Shown: piece after piece, positions 48,901-62,070 of the stretch
How positions within the stretch are numbered: the stretch's first letter is position 1
Layout of the letters: the number at the start of each line of letters is the position of its first letter
Assembly (NCBI RefSeq): GCF_901933205.1
Contig: NC_044601.1
Coordinates: 28,334,944-28,398,943 of the forward strand
Source: Camarhynchus parvulus
Lineage: Eukaryota; Chordata; Aves; Passeriformes; Thraupidae
Length of the DNA: 64,000 bases
Direction of reading: 5' to 3'
The notes under the pieces: model-generated
Told to the model about the DNA's origin: nothing
Database searches by the model: none
What the model saw: the letters and a program-made list of their open reading frames with translations, nothing else
Made by a program: the position numbers and the translations under genes

Positions 48901-50082
48901 ACCCTGCGTATGCTTGGGAAGGTCACTTGATCTCTGTATTAAATGGTGTCTTTCCCAGTCTCCTTGCATAGAAAGCATTACAGGACACCATTATCCCAAG
49001 AAAACAACAGACTCAACTAGACACATGCTCAACTCTGAGCACTGCCCTTCCCTTCATGGGAAGTGAACACTATTCTTCTGTACTTCTATCACTCCTTCTG
49101 CTTCTTAGTGCTAGACAGAGCTGAACTTCTGGACTTAATGGACTTGAAAATTTGTCCTTGACTTGATATAGGCAATGAAACTTTCTTGTTGTTTCTACTT
49201 CACTGCCATGGTGTTACTGAGTATAGTGTGAAACTTTCGGCACACTGCCTGAAGGGGCTGGAACTGGGTGGGATTGCTTGGCCCTGTTCCAGTGACAGTC
49301 CTAGGTGTGTCTGTCTCTTGAATTCTTTGAAAATGCATGTATTAATCAATATCTCAATTTGCAAGAGGACTTTGGAAAGGTTTTACTAAGGCTGTGTTGG
49401 TTTTTGTTTTTAATAAAAAGCTTTTAAGCACCTAAGTTTGTTTTTTTTCCTCAACAATCAAATAAAGAAGACATCTTGCAAGCATGAAAGACTACATGAG
49501 ACTAAGACATCATGTCCAAACCAATGTATTTTTTAATCTCTGGCATATTTACTTTATGTTGAAATTAAGTTTGTGCATGCTACTCTTCATTGAGTCTCAG
49601 TGAAGTGTTTTGTTCTTTGTGAATTAGATTTCTCTTTGTAGTTTCCTTCAGATTTTTTTAAACCTAAAATAAAAAAAAAAATCCCAAAGAGAATACAAGT
49701 AAGTAAAAAAATTGAAGAGAAGGAGAAAGTACTCAGATTTTGCCTATATATGTGTATAGTTCCTCCTATACACAGTTGTAGCTGGAATAAAAGTGATTGG
49801 AATGATATTTAGAAAAAATCTTGATTTCATTAGAAACAGATGAATATTTTTAAATTTTGATTTGTGTTTTTGTTTCTTTGTTTGAAATCAGTGTATTTAA
49901 AAACTATTCTTGACAATTGCATCGTTCTCCTCTGTATTTTCCTTTAAATATCAGACGTTGCTGTTCCATTTTGCCCAGGCTGCAGAAGGACGAGATTAAA
50001 AGGTGCATGAAAGGAAATTTATAATTACATGGAGATAGATTAAAATGCTGAGGAAAAAGGTTAAGCAGGGTCACCACTACTC
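45916..50082. other. Intronic unique DNA
   Basis: A short ACA/poly-A run lies at about 48,583-48,604 and a poly-A run at about 49,669-49,681. No exon seen. Confidence 0.55.
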
Positions 50083-50200
50083 TCTCTAAATACATGAGAG
50101 ACGTGAACACTGCAGTGAAGGAAGAACTACTTAATGTGAGGAACAATATTGGTAAAAGGGTAATGTGAATAAATTGGCCATGAGCATCCTTGAGTCAGTA
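50083..50200 (+). mobile_element. Ancient CR1-like fragment
   Basis: CTCTAAATACATGAGAGACG, then GAAGAACTACTTAATGTGAG, GGAACAATATTGGTAAAAGG and AATAAATTGGCCATGAG follow the order of an old CR1/L3-type 3' region shared by reptiles and birds. Divergence is high, so the limits are approximate. Confidence 0.5.
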
Positions 50201-53200
50201 ATTATTGTCACTTGACTTGTGGGAGAGAAGAGAGGTGCTCTCTCTGGGAAATCCTGCTGCTGCAGCAAGCAGGAAGAAATGGAAACTGAGTCTTGGGTGC
50301 ATTTGAAATAATTGTACATGCTCAGAGAGGTAGGGCCAGTGAGGCAGGAAATAATTATTGGTCCTGAGTACCTCAATTGAGAGTTCATGTCTTTGAGTCT
50401 TCACTTGTAAGAATGTCCATAATAACAGAATTTACCTAAAAAGTGGTTTCATTTTTACACTAATTTTTTTTTTCCAGTTTGTGATAACATCTAATGGTGT
50501 TAGAATGCAAACCCAGCTTAGTGGGAACCAGCATTGTGTTCCTCTAGGTGAACTAGTTACAGAGCGGTGGTAAATTTTCCCTTTTCTGAAAACATTTTAG
50601 CCCCTTTGTGTTTGTATAACAGAAGAGGTTTGCCAGATATATTATGTCCATGCTCATGGATGATTTGAAATCAGCTTTTGGATTAAAATTAAAAGTAATT
50701 TTATTTCAAAGGACTTGTTGGATTTACAAATTAATTTCTAGAAAAGATGACTGTACTGGATAGCTTCCCAGCTGTGGTGTTTCTGCCCAGGTAAGAATTT
50801 TGAGTTTCATATTACAAGCATAGCTTGAAATTCCCTCCTTGGTGACTTCTACCTGCAATTTACATGGAAACTGCTGTTTTCAATGGATTTAGTAATTTTT
50901 TTGGTTTATACTTCTGTTGAGATAAAAGTAATTTAAGAATTAGGTGTTTCTCTGTGACCTCTCCTTGGTTTTGAACAGTTGTCTGAAAATAAGACGTTCC
51001 ATCTTCCTCAGTACTAATATTTACTATTTTCCTGATTGTTAGACTCAGATGTGCTCCATAGTCTGTCACCTGCTCTCTGCTATCTCAATATTTTAGATTC
51101 AGGCTCACATTACAGTATGACTTAGGCCATAAGGCACTCTTACCTAGGCAGTGATTTCAGAGGGTGCCTTGGGCTCCTTCCCCATGGCTGATAACTTTTC
51201 AACCGAGTCTCCTTCAAACTGCCTGACTGTTTTAGGAGTGCCTACCCAACCAAAACCTTCAGCAAGGGCACGCACGTGAGTGGTAGAAAACCAGATCACT
51301 GCCATTGCAAGATGTTGGCTTCTGGAAGAGGATGAATGTGCCATCCCTTTCTTCGGATTGTGCATTTTATTATATTGCCAATGAACATTGTGCCAGGCAG
51401 AGATCCCACATCTCTCTGAGTACCATGTCAGGGTGTTGAACACCTTTTTTGGTCATGTGGCCTGAGATCCCCTGTTGAGGACACAATGACTTGCCTCATG
51501 GCTGAAGTGCTTGATTGGGACTTCTGGTTTTGTGTTTTGAATGTCATCTGGTAGAACTTTACAGGTGGTACTTCTTCTACCTGGTACTCCTTCTGCCTGA
51601 CACTCAGCACCTCTCCTCCAAAACTGTTGCATGTGCTCCTGCTATGCTAGCAGATGCAATAACAGCTGCTTAAAATAGTTGGGTAAAAGGCATCCTCTCA
51701 ACCACTACCACAAACAAGAATGTTCTATTTCCACACAGGAAAATGAAGTCAAAGTGCAAAGTTTTGGCTTTGCTTCACATAGTGAATCTCCCTGGTTTAA
51801 AAGTAGAGTATGTCAGTTTCAATCCTGTTTTTACCCCAGTTGACTGTTGTGATCTGGCTGCCCTGAGTTAACAGCACCCCTTAATTTTTTCTCTCTGTTA
51901 CAGGCATCCTGTCTTATTATTAGTTCTTATGTAGTTATTTGTCTGTTTTTTATTTAGGGATCACTTTAGTGTACATTTTGCTTTGGACTGTACAAGATCC
52001 TTCTATACTGGGTCATTTTTATGTGCTCAAAAATCAGTTCTAACTAAAAGACAGTAGAACTAATCTAGCCCAACAGGGATGATCTCTGGGTGACCAGGGA
52101 AACTCAGGGCTCTATTCTGCACAACATCGGCCTGAGCACTCACAGGCACTTTTTTGATACAGCATAATGTAATTTAGAAATTTCAGCTGTCTTCCTTGAC
52201 AGAGATCTGTCAATCTTACAGCAGCTGAAGCATTTTTATTAATTTCTTGCAGATGCAAATAAAATAATCAAAGGGGTTTTCTTCCTCTTAAAAACTCACA
52301 AAATTCGCCTCAAAATCTCTGGCTTGGAATATTTCTTGTTTTCATGCAGTCTGTAAAGGGTAAGTCAGATCCATCACCTTCATATGCTTGGAAGAGATAT
52401 TTATGGCATTTTATTAGGGATGGTCTGGCTAACCTAGGGATGGTATTAGTTACATAAAATCTCAAACATACCTCAAGTGCAGCATGGATGCTGTGGAGTG
52501 AAGCAATTATCTATTTTGCTGTCTTCAGAACAGAGTGACCTAGATTCTTTCTTCTTTTTTTTTTCCCTCTTTTTTTTTCCCTCCGTTTTTCCTCACAGGG
52601 TGGCCCACTTATTTGATTAAACTGCAACTCAATTATAACTGGTTATGTTACAGTTGGGAATAAAGCAGATGTAAAAAGAGTGGAGCTGATAAAGTAATTT
52701 ATTTTTTGCCTTACTAGTTAGCTGTAAATTATGATTAGGATTAAGTGACAAACATTTGGTTTAGTAGCTTTTGGGTGACAGATATTTCGCAGTAGCCTTG
52801 GCTGGCGGTATGGAATGCAAAAGTGATTCTATGAAAAGTTGTTCATTTAATGGCAAGAAAAAAAAAGGTTATAGTCTAGTTTATGGAAGACTTGAAATAA
52901 GCTTTAAATCCAAAAGAGGTCCACAGTCAGGAAATGCAAGGTCAGCATGGTTAATATTTTGTTTGAAGTGAGTACATGAAACACATTGACACTTTTGCAT
53001 TTTTTATAACTTTCATGCAGTGCAAATTCTCTGATAAATCATTAGAGGCATTAGGAGAGTGAATAAGTTATCCAGGTAAGAGGAGCTCCCATACTGCAAT
53101 CCTTGGTTATGAAATTACCCTTTAAGTTAATGACAGCTGTGTAGCTTGTGGTCCGTGCTAAAAACACTATAGTTAATGAAAACTGACATTGGCTTAGTGT

Positions 53201-56200
53201 TGTGTAAATTTCCTCATCTATTCTCTCCCCTCACTTAGGCCCAGGGAACAAACCAAAAGCAAATCTGTTCAGTGCAGGGCAACCTGGAAAGTAAAATTCC
53301 TCTTCCCATGAAGTTTAAAGAGGAAAAGGATCCGATAAGAACCCATAAACCCTGAAAGCATGTAGAATCTATTACATTGCTAGGCAAATATCTCTGGGGA
53401 GGTATCTGCAGCAGGGATGAAGTTGTGGTTAGAACCCAGCATCAGATTTATGCAGGGACTCCAGGTGCCAGGACCTTGGCTTGTCTCTTTGGGCTGGATG
53501 CTGAGTATGGTTTGTTGCTGTGTTATGGCATCACTGTTGCCTCCTGCACATTCAAGCATGATGACTTAACCAGGTGCAATAAAGCAATGGGAATTCTTCT
53601 GTTGCTTCTGTCTCTGACAGTGGGGAAAGCTGATTCTGTAAATGAATTTCTTGATGGCAGAATAGGGGAAGCCAACCCCTTCCTCTTCTGAAAATCCCAT
53701 TACCCAGTTTAAGCTGCAGTGTCTTGCTGCTCAGTTTTTGAAAGCCGTCTCAGAGCTGGAGAGTTTGTTCTCTGCAGTATGAGATGGCTGCTGTCCTTAT
53801 CTGCCTGGATTCCCATTTTACTTCAGCAAAACAGGAAAGAAGTGTCCATCTATGCCAAAATCTTCCTTTCATATCTTGGACCATAAGAACTTTCTCAAGG
53901 ATCAGAGAAGAGCTGATGGACAAGGGCCTTTGGAAATCCTCCTTCTTGCATTTGTGCTGAACTTCCCTATCAGGGAGGAGTGGGCTAGTAAGGAAGTAGT
54001 ATGCAGATATTCTGGGAGACAGTGTACAAGGCTGATGACTGAGTTCATTGGTTATGACAAGGGCCAGATCTGCTCCAAGTACAGCTCACTTACAGCAAAA
54101 GAGAAAGATCACATTGCTCCATCTTCAAGTATTTTATAAGAGTGAAGTGCTATTCATCTTTGTAGGGCATTCTTAGTCTTTTGAGAGGGATTAATCAGAA
54201 ATAGCATAGAATATAATAGATAGTCATGTAATTTGAAGACCTTGAAAGTTCTAGAAGGCCTTGGTTTAAAGATGGCTGACATCATGGAAAAGGCCACACT
54301 TAGTTTCAAATGGTTGGAGTGCCAATTGAAATTTGAAAGTATCTGAGACACACACATGATTTCATATTCTTTTCTGTGCCTCTTCTTACCTGTGTTTTTA
54401 TGGTGACTTTAATGGTTAATTTTCTTTCCTCTCAATAGCTGACAGGCATAGATATGGACCTTGGCTTGTCTTTCAGTCTCCTTTATTTTCCTCATACCAA
54501 GAACTCTCATGCCAGAATGTTATCTCTTTGATTTACTTTTGTGCTAAGATAGCACTGCAACCACTTAATGGGAGAGCTTAGGAACTGTCTCTTGAGATGT
54601 ATCCACCAGGATCAGACTATCTTCATCTAAAATGTGGTGCCTAACAGGAGGATCTAATTGGCATCACTTGTCTCAGCTGCCTGAGGACTGCTGCAGTGTC
54701 CTGAGAAGGCACAGAGGGGATTTGTTTGTTTAGTCATGCCCAGGATCAAGAATGGTTTACATATTCCATACAAGAAAGATGGGCAGGACTTAGACCTGAT
54801 AATGCTTTCTTTCCTGTTTTCCTCACCGCATAAACTCCAGTCTAGCTTCTCTCTGAAGGCACCAGGTGATTCATGTCCGTGTTATTGCCCTGCGCAGAGC
54901 TGTAAATCACCCTTGTCTACCTCCATGGCACTGTTGGGCGTCCTTTTCTTATGTACTCCTTAGGAGCAGACACCCTTTAATGGTGCAGCTGGTGGGTGGT
55001 AACAGCATGAATCTACTGACATTTTGCTAATGGTATTTGTTACGCTAGAGCTTCTGTCTGCTTCATAGAAATTCTGGGGATTATTCTTACCAGTGATCTG
55101 GTAAAATGGATCACAATGATGGAGGGAAGTGAAACAATAATTCTTGTTTGAGGGCTCAGCTCTCCACTTACCCACCAATAAACCTGTTACCCTTTTTTGA
55201 ACTGCTACAACATTTTTCCTGCAAGGCATGTGTCTAGATTCTGGTGCTTGCCACTATTTAGAGCCAGGTGTTTGCTGAGCCCAGCAGTGGGGACAAGGAC
55301 AGAGAAATGATAGCCATGAATTTGCACAGCTCACCAGTCTGGATTACAGGGCTAATATGCACATGGTGCTGCTGAAAGTGCTGTTGCAACTGCCAGTGGA
55401 GCATATGTGTAGGGGTTAATGTGCCGTGGCTATATCACTGACAGTCTCTGAGTAGTTAAATTCAGTTCAGGGCTCAAGCGCAGAGACCTGAGGTTTCCTA
55501 TGTTCTGTAAAATGCTCCCTGTTTATGTTTGCTAACCTTTTAATTAGAGAACAAAATAGAGAAAGTCATAAGAGGTAACTGTCTTGAAATGCAAAATGCT
55601 CAGTAGAGCTTTATTTTAACAAGGTTCCTATTCCCAGTCTCTTTAACTATAAAGCCCTTTTAAGGGAGTCAGCTCATGAATCAGTCTTTATTAAGATGTG
55701 TATTAAAACTGGCAGTAATTGCCCTCTAAAAAATAAGAAATTAGTTGTGTTGGGTAGAACAGGATTTGTTCAGATTTTTTTTCTCATTTAAATCTGGTTC
55801 CATGCCCTCAAAAACAAAACAAGTAGTGCACCTGGATAGTGAGATGAGAGAAGAGTATTGTCACAGTTTCTCAGCTCCTTGGAGAAGCTGGCCTGACCTT
55901 GCAGCCTTGTTGCTTAAGGACAGAGAGCAAAATGCTTGTAATCAGCTACTCAGAAACCTGGCTGACTTTAGCTGACTCTGGTCACAAGCATGTGCCAGTA
56001 TGGTAAATGAGAGAAATTGTCTATCTACAGATTTTTCTCTTATTTTCTGGCCCATAGGATAATTTTTCACAGGTGATGCGGGAAGTCCTGTCTGTTTTCC
56101 AGGGTATTCTGGGCCTTTGAAGGATATTGAGGAACAGAAGGTGTAAGCCAAAAGCTTTCTTCCCTCTGCCCACCATCACCTCAGCCCGCTATCAGAAGCA

Positions 56201-59200
56201 GAGCTACTTCTTTAGCTCTCATTCCTGACATGTTGTTGACCTCTGGTCTTGGATGACCAGTCAATTGTTAGACATTTTTTCAAGGCTGCCAGTGTACTCT
56301 CAACAGGCCTCTAGGTTATGAGAAGCTCAATGTGGTTTATACCAGAGGGCAGAATGTGTGCGTGAACCCAGCATTAGTTTCTTCTGAGATTGTGCCTAGA
56401 GCAACAAATATGTGAGAGGAAGCCAGCTGGACTGGCAGTCATGCTGCCACTGCTTTTTGGGTCAAGGCCTTTAGTGTTCCAGTTCAGTGTCACAGCACAA
56501 GTAGGCTGGACCTAGGTGTCATGGTCTATCTGAGAAAATGGTTCCACTGCTGTGTGATCAATGCTGCTAAGCATAAGCGCAGATACATGGCTGTACTACG
56601 TACCACTTAAACCACACAATATCAAAGGATGCAGATCCCCAGACTCATTTTGGTGAAAGGATGTATTTGTCATGAAAAGCTATTCGTTATGTCAACTTCA
56701 GTTTGATTAACTTGTCTGTGTAATATTCCAGCTGAAGATCTTGACCATGCTCATTGCGGAACTCAAATGGATAGGTGAGTTTGATATCAGAAAGTAACAT
56801 GTATCATTTTAACTAGAGACTAGTATTTCATTATTTAACATCTAAAATATGTGTCTTCCCCGAGCAGATCTCTGGGGAACATTTACAGATTCTTCCTATA
56901 AGCAAGCATGTGTTCCTTCTCTGACCCAAAAGGTGATAATGAATTGATTAAAAGGTGGTAGTTCTTTGCTGGAGAAGGATGAAATACAGTATTGGCATAT
57001 ATTCTGGCCACTAATTAAAAGAATAGGATAAAGGTTATAAGGTCATTAAAGCATTTCTAGCAGAACACAATGGTTCAGAAGATTGGGAGGATTTTCTGCC
57101 TGATATACTCACACTATGTCAGGATGAGGAAGAGCTGTATTTAGTAGCTCTTCTCTTTAAACTCCTGTATAGCTATTTCCTGGCACACTGCATTGATCTT
57201 CCTCTCATCATGATCTTGTAATAATTGTAGGGGCAGGGCAAAATGTAATCTCATGTATTCCATGCCTTAGCTGTGACAGTAATTTAGATTTCTGTCCTGA
57301 TCTTTTCAGCAAAACTGCCAGTGAGTTCCTTGCAGGAAGGGTTCAAGTACTTGTGCACTTGAATATTCCTCTTTTAGTAGGCACTGTTGGTTTTGCACCT
57401 TGTCTATTTCATTCCATTATTTGAGAAGACTGATAATGCTAATTTTGCTCTGTGTGGCAGCCCTTTTTTGCTTGCTTTCATCCAGATACAGAACTGTGGA
57501 AAGGCCATTGTGCTTGAAAGCTGCTCTGTTTTTTTCTCTGATAATGCAAAGTATTCTGTTTCCTAATGAACCTTGCATCTGTTGCTTTGTTACATCACCT
57601 TGTTTGCACTTTACAATGGGATAAGTGTCCATGTTGTCATTCAAACCATTAATTAAAATGAAGGATAAACCTTGCAGAATATTCTACCAGCAGCACATTC
57701 TTCCAACCTGACAGCAAATCAATTGTGCATCAGCTTCCATACCTGACAAAGCAATATAAGTGTTTTCCAGAAGCCTTTTTATGGTAGCTTCTACAAACAT
57801 ACTGATGGCTACAGCTACTATTGTTAACAGGGGAATTTTGAGGTTCCCTCAAAGAAGCAATATTTACTGACCTTTTAAGGAACCTGTGAGAGGCAATGGC
57901 TTCCCTTAAGGTGATAGGAGAGAACATCAGACGTGTTTTTTTACCATACCTGCTGAGATTGCTCCTATCAGGAGCTCCAGTCCTCCAGGATTGCTCCTTT
58001 CCTCCTGGCAGAAGGTAGAGAGGTCCCAACTACAGACCCAATTTACCCTGGTTTGGAATGTTTGCAAAAAGAAGGAGGTCTGTAGTTGCTTTCAAGTCTG
58101 CTAAACAGCAGTCTGTTGGTTTATTGCAATGGTTTACTCTTTTTATTTCTTTGCTTGCTCCTGTGAAAATTTGGTAGGGCAGTGGAATTAGGAGAGGTAC
58201 TGTGGAGCTAAGGAAGGTTTAGAGTGGTGTGAGGATGTATCCTGACAACAGAATATGGTGCCTGACAGGTCTCATGTTATTACTGCCTCAGAGCTGTCGG
58301 TATCCTTGAATTGACACATGCCCTTAATCTTCTAGAATTTAGAAAGGAATGCTGGCAAAGAATCTGTGAGTTTTGTGATTGGTGTTACACTCTAACCAAT
58401 AACCAAGTTGTTATTAGTGTTATGTCTTCGAAAGTATTGGATTCTTTATAAGTGTAAAGAACAGGTTATTGTTTATTAGCAGTGTGCTATTACCTCTCTT
58501 CATGTACTCTTCAATCTGCTTTTTGGTTTGATGGATATTGGTGTTTTTTGGAAAAAACTGAAACCTTCTATGATTATGGGAGTCCTCTCAAAGGAGTGCT
58601 CTGTTCATATCAAAGCAAGAAGCATCTAACCCTTAAATCAGTATGCAAGAGGCAGTTTGCATGGTGGTATGTATTTCAAGGACATTGGTTTGTATTCTGA
58701 TTGAAAGGGAGACATAACTAGCATGAGCCATTTTTATGTGCTGTGGCTCCCTTATCAGAATCAATAGGAGGCTAGTCTTAGAAAAGGACCAATATAGTGA
58801 AGATGAGAAGTGAGGATATGGGGGAAATAGCTGAGATTGCCATGTTCACAACAAGAGAAGTAGGATTTACAGGAGCTGAAAAAAAGAGTACAGTGGCATG
58901 TGCTGGGAGTAGGTCCCTTGAGTAATTGCCTGAAGCTGCTGTGAATAAAATCTTCTGTCCTTCTTTCTGACTATCCATGACAGTTGCACTTCTCTTGAAC
59001 AGGAGTAAATGGCATAAACTAACAACTGACACATGAATTTTGGACAAACCTACCAGTCAAACAAGACTTCAAGTTTCCTGCCTGAAGAGGCAGACAATGC
59101 TTCTTAATTCTGTCTTCCATTCTGTAAGAAAAAAAAATCGAAACTCATGGTGGTCTTCAGGTGTGCTAATTTAGGGCCATGTTTAAGATTTCTTCTAGCA

Positions 59201-61411
59201 GCACTGACATTTAATTATCTTTTCATGACAGCTGTTAGGAGGAGGTGTGATTCCCAGTGATTGTGGCCAGTGTAGTGGCCTTGTGTGTGTAGGTTGCCTG
59301 CATGGTGGTCGGGAGAGTCCTTTTTGCACTGGGAAACAGTGTACTCAAAACAAGATAACTCGGTCTGTTCTTTTTAAATTTTACAACAGGAAATTCCTTG
59401 GTGGTGTTTGCAAAAGGAAGAAACACAATGGAAATTACTCAAGGATTAATCAGATTGTCCCATTTGCAATTGAGGCATGACACTCAACAAAAAAGCTTTC
59501 CTCAAGAGCATTCAAATGTTTCTCTATTCTGGTTTTCTCTCTTTTTTGTGATGCTTGAAACTGGGACTTTGCTTTAGTATCTAAGCAAAACCAATGTTTA
59601 AAAAAATGCATTAAAAATAATGCTTAAAAATATATTTTCCATCTCCCCCATCTCTAGATCTCTCTTTAAGTCACTATCTGTTCCCCTTGCCACAAACTTA
59701 AAAGGGGTGAAAAAATCATCAGCTTTTAAACAGTTGCGTTGATTCTTGCCTTACCAGTATAAGGCTTCATCCAATGAAGCTTTAAAACAGCTGTAGATTT
59801 TGTCTACAGCTGAAAAATTGGGATGTTTAGCATATGTAGATGTAGATCAATGGGATTGCTCTGATCCCAGCTAATGATTTGTGTCTTTAATCTTGAAAAG
59901 CTATACATAATGTTTAGTAAAGTAAAAAGCATGAGCTAAAATTAAGCATATGTGTTACTCCTTTACTAGGTTGGGGCTCTTGTTTTCTGTACATTGTGAA
60001 GAAACTAAAACTTGTAGAGCCTTTATACTTTCTCCTTCTTTGTTGTCTTGGCCTAGACTGCAATCTCTGCATGACAGAAAACTGAAAATGTGTGCAGAGC
60101 TATTGACAGCTAGCCAGAACGTCAGTGAGAGCTATGACATTTTGAGACTTCTAAGGAGATCCAGGCTACAGTCATCAGTTGCTAACTCTCTTTATAAGAC
60201 AGTCCTTAGGCCTTGTTTCATGCAGCCACTGGCATTTATTCTTGGCAGCAGAAAACTTTGTTCACCCCTCATTTTAGACATTTGGTGTTTGGCCCATTTG
60301 AAGAGTGTGAAGTCACACATTTTTCCAGCTATGCTTCTAGGTCATGTCCCATCTTTCTTTGCATCAGTTCTCTGTCTCCAGTATTGCTTCAGATGCAGCT
60401 GTGATTCTGGGTTCTTTTGCATAGCAGATTTTATATTGTGATAAGCAGCTGCTAGTTGGAATTGAGGTTTAGGGGCTCATTAGCTCACAGAGACACATTT
60501 TCATTTGCATTTTGGGGGAGCTTATGATACCCTTTAATTACAATGTCTGAAGGCTGTCCGTCCTCCTGGGACTGAGTAGCCACTATTTTTCTTCTCATGT
60601 GATAAGTAGCAGCAAAATGAACCATTTGTTTAGAAAGCAGATAGATTTCTTACACTGTTGTCTGCCATAGAGGTGGTACCCCTCCTAATCCGTCCTGCAT
60701 GCACTGGAACACCTTTTTGGTATTAACAATGGATCCTGCTTCTTTAGAACTGCCAGACAGTAAAGTATTTTCCAGAGAGTGGAAAGATATTTACTGTTTT
60801 TCACAGAAGAGTGAATTAAAACTCAAAGGTAAATACCAATCACTGAGATGTGAAGTGGGTGAATTTGCTATCCTGACTAAAGTAACTCTCTTTATTAATA
60901 AAATTGTAACAGGTGATATATGACTGTGAGAGTATATTCAAAGTAATATTGATTCAAAGCAATACACTAACAAGCTCTAATTCCTCCCTTGAGATAATAA
61001 CTCAGCAGGCATAGAATGTTTTTCTTACCCAATAGGTGTTCCTGGGGGGGCAGAAGACAGGTCCAGTGTATTGACAGATCCCAGAAGTTATGATGGAGTC
61101 TTCCCCTAAACATTTCTCGTGGTTCCAACAATTTTTCTATTTTTAGCTAATTTTTATACTACTACTACTTTAGGTGGAGCTTGAGTGACTTTAGTTATAC
61201 ATTGTACTCAGTGAGCAGGGGTTGTACCTTGGGGGTGGGTACCTGAGATAACCTTGGGATGAGGACACTCATTCTAGTATCTATTTTCCTACCCTCTTTT
61301 GTGATGCTTGCTCTTTCACTGTGTCTTGATGTCCTGAGGGAGATAGTTTTGATCTGATTGGGGTCAGGGGGACTTGAATCATGTGTATTGGAAAACCTTC
61401 GTCAAGTTCTT
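50201..61411. other. Intronic DNA, mostly unique
   Basis: A long pyrimidine tract ending in CACAG at 52,598 resembles a splice acceptor. A 163-codon frame at 59,950-60,441 has no family resemblance. No CPLX2 exon was found. Confidence 0.5.
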
Positions 61412-61563
61412 AGAATCACGGAATGTTTTGGATCTGAAGGGCACTTCAAAGATCATCTATTTTCAATGTCTCTGCCCTCTACTAGATCAGGTTGCTGACC
61501 CTTCCAACCTGACTTTGAACACTTCTAATGACAGAACACCCACAACTTCTCTTAATAATAACC
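61412..61563 (-). mobile_element. CR1 LINE 3' end fragment
   Basis: AGAATCACGGAATGTTTTGG starts the reverse-complemented CR1 3' end, followed by AAGATCATCTATTTTCAATG, ACTAGATCAGGTTGCTGACC and CCAACCTGACTTTGAACACT. A deletion around 61,470 removes part of the usual 3' UTR. Non-coding. Confidence 0.85.
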
Positions 61564-61740
61564 TGCTGTTATTACAAGATTAACCAAAAGGAAGTGCATG
61601 CATATGATCACTTTTACTTTTTTACTTGTCATGTTTATGCTGTGTGAGAAGTCTTACCTGTACAGCACTGACCAATCTGATCCCAGGAGTGTGGCTAACC
61701 AGTCACGGAAAAGGGTCTCTGCACAGGTGATCCACATAAT

Positions 61741-62070
61741 TGTATTTTTTTTAATTTGAGGGAGGATTGAAGTGTTGAAAGAGCTAATATTTTGTTTGGG
61801 GTTCGTTGATGGTTATTTGGTGTTTGTGTTGTAAATTGTGGTTGGGATTGTGTTAGGATTGGTTGTATGGTTGGTTTTTGGGTTTTTTTGTATTCAGTTT
61901 TAGTTGTAGGGTTATTTTGTACAGGTTGTAGGGTGGTTTTCTGTTTTAGTTGTATGATTTTGTGTGGTGGTTGTGTTAGGGGGAAGGGATTTGGTGATAA
62001 GATGTCAATAGTTGTGGTTTGGTTTTGTTTTGTTTAGGGTTTTTTTGTAGTTTTTTTTTAGAGTTTGGGG
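61741..62070. repeat. G/T-rich, C-depleted low-complexity tract
   Basis: About 330 nt with only six C on the plus strand. The words are GTTTG, GGTTG, TTAGGG-like and T runs (TTGTGTTAGGGGG, GTTTAGGG). It does not resolve into a clean tandem unit. It sits about 180 bp beyond the CR1 tail at 61,412-61,563. Confidence 0.85.

Noticed and set aside
57600..57720. Possible very old CR1/L3-like fragment
   Set aside because: Only one short resemblance (CATTAATTAAAATGAAGGAT); too weak to call without a repeat search.
58800..58840. GAGGATATGGGGGAAATAGC as a possible CPLX2 second coding exon (DMG motif)
   Set aside because: The flanking codons do not match ATKDMGKMLGG and there is no fitting acceptor and donor.
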